A DNA stretch of 7,485 bases from an uncultured Collinsella sp. (GTDB taxonomy: Bacteria > Actinomycetota > Coriobacteriia > Coriobacteriales > Coriobacteriaceae). Below are positions 1-4,515 of this stretch, in pieces. The notes below the pieces were generated by a model, which was given only the letters and a program-made list of their open reading frames with translations, was not told the DNA's origin and did no database searches. Each line of letters begins with the position of its first letter. Within the stretch, counting starts at the first letter, position 1. A program made the position numbers and the translations under genes. Location: the NCBI GenBank assembly GCA_900549245.1, contig URNQ01000085.1, positions 1 through 7,485 on the forward strand, written 5' to 3'.

Positions 1-434
1 TAGCCACTGCAGCGGCACAGGTTGCCGGCGAGCTGGCGCGAGAGTTCCTCGCGCGTGGCGACGAGGCTCGGGTCCTCCTTGGCGGCGCGGGCGAGCGCCA
101 GCACGTTCATGATGAGGCCGGGGGCGCAAAAACCGCACTGCTCAGCGCCTTCGGCAGCCATTGCGCGAGCAAGCGCCTCGGACTCGGCCTTGAGGCCCTC
201 GAGCGTGGTGATGGAGCGGCCCTCGACGCGCGCAGCGGGAACCGAGCAGCTCAGCACCGGATCACCGTCGAGCCACACCGTGCACAGGCCGCAGTTAGTG
301 GTTTCGCAAGCACAGCGCACCGACGCGCAACCCTGCTCACGCAAAAGCGCAAAGAGCATGGTGTCGGGGGCAATCTGAACCTTGACCTTGCGGCCGTTGA
401 GCGTAAAGGAAAGATCGATGAGTTTGGCAGCCAT
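1..434 (-). CDS. Molybdenum hydroxylase [2Fe-2S] subunit (xanthine dehydrogenase family small subunit), 3' end outside window
   Basis: Electron-transfer subunit of a molybdenum hydroxylase (XdhC/CutS/CoxS type): two [2Fe-2S] clusters carry electrons between the molybdopterin subunit and the FAD subunit in the cytoplasm. 144 residues are visible and the frame is still open at the window edge; the family is usually about 150-170 residues, so little is missing. The plant-ferredoxin-type cluster ligands are C43, C48, C51 and C63, with an extra C41 in a VRCACETTNCGLC stretch. The second cluster has C100 and C103 (QCGFCAPG) and C140/C142 (GNLCRCSG). The start ATG at 434 overlaps the FAD gene's stop (TAATG), and GAGGTG at 440-445 lies 5 nt upstream, which fixes the start. 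The molybdopterin-binding large subunit, needed for a working enzyme and absent here, is expected just beyond position 1. The substrate (xanthine, another purine or a different heterocycle) cannot be told from this subunit. Confidence 0.93.
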   Translation of the reverse strand, partial: MAAKLIDLSFTLNGRKVKVQIAPDTMLFALLREQGCASVRCACETTNCGLCTVWLDGDPVLSCSVPAARVEGRSITTLEGLKAESEALARAMAAEGAEQCGFCAPGLIMNVLALARAAKEDPSLVATREELSRQLAGNLCRCSG

Positions 435-1348
435 TAGCGCACCTCGCTAGAATCGACGCCGGGCACGCGGCGGCAGGAATACTCGTCCGTAGCAAACTTA
501 GGGATCTGCACGGCCTCGAGCTCGCGGGCAAGCGCGGCCGAAAGCTCGATGCCGGCGGCGCGGCGCACGGCCTGGATCGCCAGCGGCGCCGAGATGCGGC
601 GGCGGTAGTCGGCCGAGCCCCACAGGTTGGTGCCGTAGCTCAGCGCGCGTACGGACGCGGCCAGGGCGCGCAGCTCGTCCTCGGAAGGCTGCTCGTTCAC
701 CAGGCCGCATGCCTCGCCCTGCAGCAGGGTCGCGCGCAGCGGGCGGGCGCCCACGGTGACATGCCAGCTGTTATCCCACCAGGCGGCGGTGACATTGAGC
801 GAGGGGAAGTCGGTCGCGGCCTTGCGCACGGCCTCGTAGCTCGCACGGTAGTCGTGCTTAACGACCACGATGTGCTCGATCACGTCGCGCACGTAGCCCA
901 TGTCTACGAACTCGGCGAGCGGCACGCGGCCGGCACCCGTCAGTTCAACGTACGAATCGAGCGCCAAAAAGGCCGAGAGCACGTCCGAGAAGCCAAAGCG
1001 GCCGTAGATGCTGCCGCCCACCGTGGCGGTGTTGCGCAGCTGCACGCCCACGATATCGTGGACGACGAACTCAAAGACATGGTTGACAAGCGCGTTGAGC
1101 TCGGCATGGCGCTCGAGCTGGCGCAGGGTACACATGGCACCGATGCGAAACTCGGCCTCGGTCTCCTCGATCTGATCGAGTCCGCAGGCCGAAAGGTCAA
1201 TCGCCGTCGCCACGCGACGCGAACCCAGGCGCATCCAGATGCCGCCGCCCACAATCTTATTGTTGCGGTTCTTCTGTAAGAGCTCATAGGCTTCGGCCGC
1301 GTTTCCAACACGGACGTAGGTACCGAACTTGAGCACGTTCTCCCCCAT
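434..1348 (-). CDS. Molybdenum hydroxylase FAD-binding subunit (CutM/XdhB-like)
   Basis: FAD subunit of a molybdenum hydroxylase, the site where electrons leave to NAD+, ferredoxin or another acceptor. At 304 residues it has the family's usual length (about 270-300). The first FAD pyrophosphate-binding loop is VGGG at residues 33-36, and the second is LRNTATVGGSI at 104-114, both hallmarks of the CO dehydrogenase flavoprotein N-terminal fold. The C-terminal part contains the family's DYRRRISAPLAIQAVRRA-type helix. I see no inserted Cys-rich loop of the kind that holds an extra 4Fe-4S cluster in 4-hydroxybenzoyl-CoA reductases. Translationally coupled to the Fe-S subunit by a TAATG overlap. 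The start at ATG 1348 has only a poor upstream purine tract; a GTG at 1336 with GGGGGAG before it is an alternative giving 300 residues. Transcription probably begins in the 1349-1411 gap. Confidence 0.92.
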   Translation of the reverse strand: MGENVLKFGTYVRVGNAAEAYELLQKNRNNKIVGGGIWMRLGSRRVATAIDLSACGLDQIEETEAEFRIGAMCTLRQLERHAELNALVNHVFEFVVHDIVGVQLRNTATVGGSIYGRFGFSDVLSAFLALDSYVELTGAGRVPLAEFVDMGYVRDVIEHIVVVKHDYRASYEAVRKAATDFPSLNVTAAWWDNSWHVTVGARPLRATLLQGEACGLVNEQPSEDELRALAASVRALSYGTNLWGSADYRRRISAPLAIQAVRRAAGIELSAALARELEAVQIPKFATDEYSCRRVPGVDSSEVR

Positions 1349-1372
1349 CTCTTCACTTGTCCAGTACTTCTA

Positions 1373-1401
1373 AGTGTACCAAAGGAGGGCGCACAGCCCT
1401 C
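1373..1401 (-). promoter_or_regulatory. Candidate promoter with overlapping inverted repeat for the molybdenum hydroxylase operon
   Basis: Between the gdhA terminator and the FAD-subunit gene lies TGG-TACACT on the minus strand (1373-1381), an extended -10-like element about 25 nt before the ATG. No good -35 box is present. In its place is a perfect inverted repeat, GAGGGC-TGTGC-GCCCTC (1385-1401), which would cover the -35 and spacer. That arrangement fits an operator, although the repeat could equally be a short RNA hairpin. The gene must have its own promoter or depend on read-through past the strong gdhA terminator. Confidence 0.35.
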
Positions 1402-1411
1402 GCCACCATAG

Positions 1412-1443
1412 AAAAAGGCTCCCAACCGGAATGGCTGGGAGCC
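1412..1443 (-). terminator. Rho-independent terminator of gdhA
   Basis: On the minus strand GGCTCCCAGCC (1443-1433), loop ATTCC, then GGTTGGGAGCC (1427-1417) form an 11-bp stem with one G-U pair, followed at once by five T residues (1416-1412). It begins 27 nt after the gdhA stop codon, so gdhA is very likely a monocistronic unit separated from the molybdenum hydroxylase genes. Confidence 0.93.
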
Positions 1444-1470
1444 TCATCACATGCTATGTCGAGCGAAGAT

Positions 1471-2826
1471 TTAGCAAACGCCCTGGGCGAGCATGGCGTC
1501 GGCGACCTTCAGGAAGCCGGCGATGTTGGCGCCCATGACGAAGTTGCCCTCCTGGCCGTACTCCTTGGCGGTGTCGTCCACGTTGTGGAACATACCGCGC
1601 ATGAGCTGCTCGAGCTTGCCGTCGACCTCCTCGAAGGTCCAGGACAGGTGCTCGGCGTTCTGGCTCATCTCCAGGCCGGACACGAGCACGCCGCCGGCGT
1701 TGGCAGCCTTACCGGGCATAAAGGCGACGCCGTTCTCCTGGAAGTAGGTCGTGGCCTCGATGGTCGTGGGCATGTTCGCGCCCTCGCCGACCACCTTGCA
1801 GCCGTTGGCGACGAGCGCCTGGGCGTCCTCGAGCAGCAGCGTGTTCTCGCGAGCGCAGGGCAGCGCGATGTCGCAGGGCAGCTGCCACACGCCGCGGCCG
1901 TCGCCCTCGTGCCACACGGCGTTGGGCTTCTCGTCAACGTACATAGCGAGCGTAACGCCCTTGTCGTGGCCGGAGCGCTTCTTGTTGTAGACGTGCTCGA
2001 GCACGGTGTAGTCGATGCCGTCGGGATCCTCGACCCAGCCGTGGGTATCGGAGCAGGCCAGCACCTTGCCGCCGAGCTGGGAGACCTTCTGGACAGCGTA
2101 GATGGCGACGTTGCCGGAACCGTGAACGACAACGTTCTTACCCTCGAAGGACTCGCCGCGACTCTTGAGGTACTCGTCCACAAAGTAGACCAAACCGTAG
2201 CCGGTGGCCTCGGTACGGGCGAGCGAGCCGCCAAAGGAGAGGCCCTTACCAGTAAGGACGCCGGTCCACTCGTTGGTCAGGCGCTTGTACTGACCGAACA
2301 TGTAGCCAACCTCGCGGCCGCCGACGCCCAGATCGCCGGCGGGAACGTCGGTGTTGGGGCCGATGTGGCGATAGAGCTCGGTCATGAAGGACTGGCAGAA
2401 GTGCATGATCTCGTTGTTGGACTTTCCCTTGGGGTCAAAGTCGGAGCCGCCCTTGCCGCCGCCCATGGGAAGGGTGGTCAGGCTGTTCTTGAGGATCTGC
2501 TCCAGGCCCAGGAACTTGAGCATGCCCAGGGTGACCGTCGGGTTAAAGCGCAGGCCGCCCTTGTAGGGTCCAATGGCAGAGTTGAACTCGACGCGGTAGC
2601 CGCGGTTGACCTGGACCTTGCCTTGGTCATCGACCCAGGGGACACGGAACATAACGATGCGCTCGGGCTCGACGAGGCGCTCAAGCAGGGCGGCCTCCTC
2701 GTACTCGGGGTGGGCGTCGAGCGCCGGCTGGATGGTGCCGAGGATCTCGGTCGCGGCCTGGATGAACTCAGGCTGCTCGGGATAGCGGGCCTTGAGCTCG
2801 TCGAGAACTTTCTGCGTGTAGCTCAT
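1471..2826 (-). CDS. gdhA: NADP-specific glutamate dehydrogenase
   Basis: Catalyses reversible reductive amination of 2-oxoglutarate with ammonium to L-glutamate, the main low-affinity ammonium assimilation route in many anaerobes; cytoplasmic and normally hexameric. The 451 residues match the hexameric bacterial family (about 445-450). The substrate domain carries the GPYKGGLRF segment (about residues 86-94), LPMGGGKGGSDF with catalytic Lys125, and PAGDLGVGGREVG (162-174) with Asp165. The nucleotide domain has the Rossmann loop GSGNVA (236-241). The second strand ends ACSDTHG (about 257-263), with Ser rather than an acidic residue, which favours NADP(H). The start is the ATG at 2826 with GGAGG at 2831-2835, four bases upstream. 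It is followed by its own terminator and preceded by a 252-nt gap with candidate control sites. No anomaly is seen in the coding sequence. Confidence 0.97.
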   Translation of the reverse strand: MSYTQKVLDELKARYPEQPEFIQAATEILGTIQPALDAHPEYEEAALLERLVEPERIVMFRVPWVDDQGKVQVNRGYRVEFNSAIGPYKGGLRFNPTVTLGMLKFLGLEQILKNSLTTLPMGGGKGGSDFDPKGKSNNEIMHFCQSFMTELYRHIGPNTDVPAGDLGVGGREVGYMFGQYKRLTNEWTGVLTGKGLSFGGSLARTEATGYGLVYFVDEYLKSRGESFEGKNVVVHGSGNVAIYAVQKVSQLGGKVLACSDTHGWVEDPDGIDYTVLEHVYNKKRSGHDKGVTLAMYVDEKPNAVWHEGDGRGVWQLPCDIALPCARENTLLLEDAQALVANGCKVVGEGANMPTTIEATTYFQENGVAFMPGKAANAGGVLVSGLEMSQNAEHLSWTFEEVDGKLEQLMRGMFHNVDDTAKEYGQEGNFVMGANIAGFLKVADAMLAQGVC

Positions 2827-2899
2827 GCTTCCTCCAATGATGGGAAACGAAAAGTGTCGGTCGCGGCACCCTGTGCGCCGCGAACTTTATCGTGTATGG

Positions 2900-2905
2900 A
2901 TAATA
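2900..2905 (-). promoter_or_regulatory. Possible -10 box of gdhA
   Basis: TATTAT on the minus strand, about 75 nt upstream of the gdhA start, is the closest match to a -10 element in the upstream gap. No convincing -35 hexamer lies 16-18 nt further up (GAAACT at 17 nt spacing), so an activator or alternative sigma factor may be involved. The rest of the 2827-3078 gap holds the gdhA ribosome site, a tandem repeat at 3002-3025 and a stem-loop at 3043-3072, and nothing that looks coding. Confidence 0.3.
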
Positions 2906-3001
2906 TCGCACTGTTGCGGGAAAGTTTCGCATAAGCAGACGAGCAGATGTTTCGTTTTGATTACGATGCAGGTAGAGGCGTTTTTGAGTGCCTGACGTGC
3001 A

Positions 3002-3025
3002 AAACCCGTGTTTCAAACCTGTTTC
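3002..3025. repeat. Two tandem AAAC...GTTT units upstream of gdhA
   Basis: On the plus strand AAACCCGTGTTTC (3002-3014) is followed directly by AAACCTGTTTC (3015-3025), the same motif with two bases fewer. Each unit is itself an inverted repeat (AAAC, 2-4 bases, GTTT). Paired short palindromes about 175 nt upstream of gdhA could be binding sites for a dimeric regulator, or a coincidence in an AT-richer gap. Confidence 0.3.
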
Positions 3026-3042
3026 GTCCACGTGTTCCAAAC

Positions 3043-3072
3043 CACCACATTGAGGACAGCACCTTTGTGGTG
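3043..3072 (-). terminator. Weak stem-loop after the DUF3343 gene
   Basis: CACCACA (3043-3049) and TGTGGTG (3066-3072) form a 7-bp stem around a 16-base loop, starting 6 nt past the stop codon of the DUF3343 gene. On the minus strand only a short, interrupted T tract (GTTTGG) follows, so it is at best a weak terminator for the mobA-DUF3343 unit. Position is the main argument for it. Confidence 0.3.
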
Positions 3073-3078
3073 TGGTAG

Positions 3079-3474
3079 TTAGAGGACGAGCTGATGGTAG
3101 TCGGCGGGGGTTATGCGGCCTTCGGTGGCAGCGCGGAAGGCGGCGAGCGCATCGCCCGAGAACGGCATAGCCCAGCACAATCCGCAACCTGCGGTAATGG
3201 AGCCGGGCAGCGGCATGATGCGCCCGGGCACGCCGGCATCCAGGCACAGCTGCTCGCATTCCATCACATCGAAGGTGCTGTCGAACGATACGATGATCTT
3301 GCGTTCGTGGTCGAGGGCATCACCGGACGGGCCTTCGCGGTGTGCCTCACGATACGCCGCGGCGGCCGCTTCCTCTTCCGCGGTATGTCCGCCGCCTCCG
3401 CAGCCGCAAGTACAAGGCTCGGACCCATCGCAAGTGCAAGGTTCCCCGGTATCGGGGCAAATATCGTGAGACAT
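3079..3474 (-). CDS. DUF3343 (putative Se/S carrier-like) protein with Cys-rich N-terminal extension
   Basis: A 131-residue protein in two parts. Residues 59-131 resemble DUF3343 (Se/S carrier-like), a small domain found near selenium-use and sulfur-relay genes: IIVSFDSTFDVMECEQLC, then AGVPGRIMPLPGSITAGCGL with Cys97, and Cys100 close by. Cys97 is the family's conserved candidate carrier residue. Residues 1-30 are unusual: six Cys (6, 13, 15, 21, 23, 25) and His30, with EPCTC repeated twice and a CGCGGGGH end, suggesting metal or selenium binding. An Ala/Glu-rich linker (about 32-58) joins the parts. I chose ATG 3474 because AGGAG at 3480-3484 sits 5 nt upstream; the ATG at 3489 would lie upstream of that site. 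It follows mobA by 15 nt and is surely cotranscribed, pointing to selenium or cofactor maturation. The biochemical function is not established. Confidence 0.82.
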   Translation of the reverse strand: MSHDICPDTGEPCTCDGSEPCTCGCGGGGHTAEEEAAAAAYREAHREGPSGDALDHERKIIVSFDSTFDVMECEQLCLDAGVPGRIMPLPGSITAGCGLCWAMPFSGDALAAFRAATEGRITPADYHQLVL

Positions 3475-3489
3475 GGCATCTCCTATCAT

Positions 3490-4122
3490 CTAGGCGAGTA
3501 ACTCGGCCGCCGCAAACTCCTCGGGCGTATTGACGTTCTCGAAGCAGAGCGTCGAGCCGGCGACCTTAACGATCTGCGACTCATCCATATAACCGGCCTG
3601 AACGCGATTGATCAGGCAGCGAATGCGCTGGCGGTCGCAGGCGAGCAGCTCTTGGGCAACCGGCGCGCACGCGTCACGGCGCCAGACGGCGCAAAGCGGC
3701 TCAATTCCCCGCTCCTCGCGCGGCACGCACACGTCAAGCGCCTCGGCCTCAACACGATCGGCAAGCGCGTCGATGAGTTCCGACGAGACAAACGGCATGT
3801 CGCAGGCGACGATAGCCACGAGCGGCAATCGGGCCGCGGCCAATGAGCTCGCGATGCCGCGCATGGCACCCGCCGGCCCTTCAAGGTCCGCCACCACATG
3901 CGGCACCAAGCCGCCAAACGCGTGCTCCTCAAGATAGGCAAGCTCGCTGGGACGCGAAGTCGTCACGACCAACTCGCCGGCAACTGGCGCCAGCCGACCC
4001 AGCACGCGCTCGATGAGCGGCTCGCCGCAAAACGCCATGCGCGCCTTATCGCAGCCCATGCGCGAGGACAGCCCGCCCGCCTGGACGACACAAGAAAGAT
4101 CGGCACGTCTTACGGTAGTCAT
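3490..4122 (-). CDS. mobA: Molybdenum cofactor guanylyltransferase (MobA)
   Basis: Transfers GMP from GTP to Mo-molybdopterin, giving the MGD form of the cofactor used by DMSO-reductase-family enzymes such as formate dehydrogenase; cytoplasmic. The 210-residue length is normal for MobA (about 190-215). The N-terminal nucleotide-binding signature reads VVQAGGLSSRMGCDKA (12-27), with Arg21, Gly23, Asp25 and Lys26 conserved. The magnesium-site motif is CDMPF (Asp108), and GIEPLCAVWR is the usual later MobA segment. I start at ATG 4122, with GGAGGTG at 4132-4138 nine bases upstream; the frame stays open to 4437 but that extension runs through the tRNA-Sec gene and has no MobA character. DK rather than NK in the signature favours MobA over MocA (cytosine transferase). 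Adjacent sel genes fit supply of cofactor to a Sec-containing formate dehydrogenase. The xanthine-dehydrogenase-type enzyme at the left edge would not normally use MGD. Confidence 0.9.
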   Translation of the reverse strand: MTTVRRADLSCVVQAGGLSSRMGCDKARMAFCGEPLIERVLGRLAPVAGELVVTTSRPSELAYLEEHAFGGLVPHVVADLEGPAGAMRGIASSLAAARLPLVAIVACDMPFVSSELIDALADRVEAEALDVCVPREERGIEPLCAVWRRDACAPVAQELLACDRQRIRCLINRVQAGYMDESQIVKVAGSTLCFENVNTPEEFAAAELLA

Positions 4123-4212
4123 ACGGCAAAACACCTCCATCGGCATGCTCGAAACCCGGTGCACGAAGCTAAATACAGCCGCCAAAATAGCGGCGCTACA
4201 AAAAGCTCGTGC

Positions 4213-4239
4213 AAAAACAAAACAGCGCCTTTGCGGCAC
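4213..4239 (-). terminator. Probable terminator downstream of tRNA-Sec
   Basis: On the minus strand GTGCC (4239-4235), loop GCAAA, GGCGC (4229-4225) form a 5-bp stem with one wobble, followed by TGTTTTGTTTTT (4224-4213). The stem is short but the T-rich tail is good and the site is 38 nt past the tRNA 3' end. The remaining gap to mobA also contains a short GCCGC/GCGGC inverted repeat (4178-4194) and no clear promoter. Confidence 0.45.
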
Positions 4240-4276
4240 GCAGCAAGACCGCGAGCACAAAAGCGCTGGTAGCGTA

Positions 4277-4373
4277 TGGCGGGAACGTATGTGAATCGAA
4301 CACATCCAAGACGTTTTGCACGCCTCGCAACGGTTTTGAGGACCGCGGAGCCCACCGGAGCCCATCCGTTCCC
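4277..4373 (-). tRNA. selC: tRNA-Sec (UCA anticodon)
   Basis: A 97-nt selenocysteine tRNA with encoded CCA (4279-4277). It folds as tRNA-Sec: acceptor arm starting GGGAACGG and ending ACGTTCCC-G-CCA; a 6-bp D stem GGGCTC/GGGCTC (two wobbles) around a CGGT loop; anticodon stem with loop CCTCAAA and anticodon TCA at 4339-4337; a long variable arm CGAGGCG/CGTCTTG (7 bp with wobbles); and T arm ATGTG-TTCGATT-CACAT. The long D stem, long variable arm and UCA anticodon are diagnostic. Two oddities: the base before the anticodon is C, where U33 is almost universal, and the eighth acceptor pair is G-A. SerRS charges it with serine, SelA converts it to Sec-tRNA and SelB carries it to the ribosome. It lies between selB and mobA with its own promoter. 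Confidence 0.96.
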
Positions 4374-4385
4374 AAGTGCGCCGGT

Positions 4386-4414
4386 ATTTTACCAAACCGA
4401 GCAGGCCGCAACTG
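4386..4414 (-). promoter_or_regulatory. Extended -10 promoter of tRNA-Sec
   Basis: TGG-TAAAAT (4394-4386 on the minus strand) is an extended -10 element with five of six consensus bases, placed so that transcription would start roughly 5 nt before the first tRNA base. The -35 position at 17 nt spacing reads CAGTTG (4414-4409), a poor match, as is usual for extended -10 promoters. selC is therefore probably transcribed separately from selAB. Confidence 0.55.
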
Positions 4415-4452
4415 CCCGGCACGACGGGAAGGATCAAACCTCCCAGCCTAAT

Positions 4453-4515
4453 TTGCGGTGGAATAGTTCCTGTTTTTGCCGCTAAACCCCAAAAGCAGGA
4501 ACTATTTCACCGCAA
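4453..4515. repeat. 26-bp near-perfect inverted repeat (long stem-loop) between selB and selC
   Basis: Arms 4453-4478 and 4490-4515 pair over 26 bp around an 11-base loop, starting 21 nt beyond the native selB stop (4536). The outer 20 bases read TTGCGGTG-GAATAGTTCCTG on the plus strand, against CAGGAACTATT-TCACCGCAA. The only imperfections, 4461/4507 and 4473/4495, are G-U pairs in plus-strand RNA and C-A mismatches in minus-strand RNA. No T tract follows on the minus strand, so it is not a standard terminator. It could act as an RNase III or 3'-end stability structure for selAB mRNA, or be one copy of a dispersed palindromic repeat. The shifted selB frame ends at a UGA (4509-4507) inside this arm. 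Confidence 0.85.

Noticed and set aside
22..378. Plus-strand open frame at the left edge
   Set aside because: Shadow of the [2Fe-2S] subunit, whose minus-strand frame carries all expected cysteine motifs.
1357..2934. Plus-strand open frame of 525 codons opposite gdhA
   Set aside because: It mirrors gdhA on the opposite strand, runs through the gdhA terminator, and its Val/Ala/Leu/Gly-rich translation matches no family; typical of codon bias in high-GC genes.
4410..4419. AACTGCCCGG shared with the opposite strand of the selB insertion (4685-4694)
   Set aside because: A single 10-base match is about what chance gives in 7.5 kb of GC-rich sequence on two strands, and the flanks do not match.
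4123..4437. Upstream extension of the mobA frame
   Set aside because: It passes through the tRNA-Sec gene and its promoter, lacks MobA-like sequence, and a good ribosome site precedes the ATG at 4122.
4426..4444. Short stem-loop GGGAAGG/CCTCCC upstream of the selC promoter
   Set aside because: Needs a bulge, has no T tract, and nothing else supports a function.
4507..4515. UGA at the end of the shifted selB frame next to a hairpin, as a possible Sec codon with SECIS
   Set aside because: The UGA lies inside the hairpin arm rather than a short distance before it, and the frame leading to it is an artefact of the insertion.
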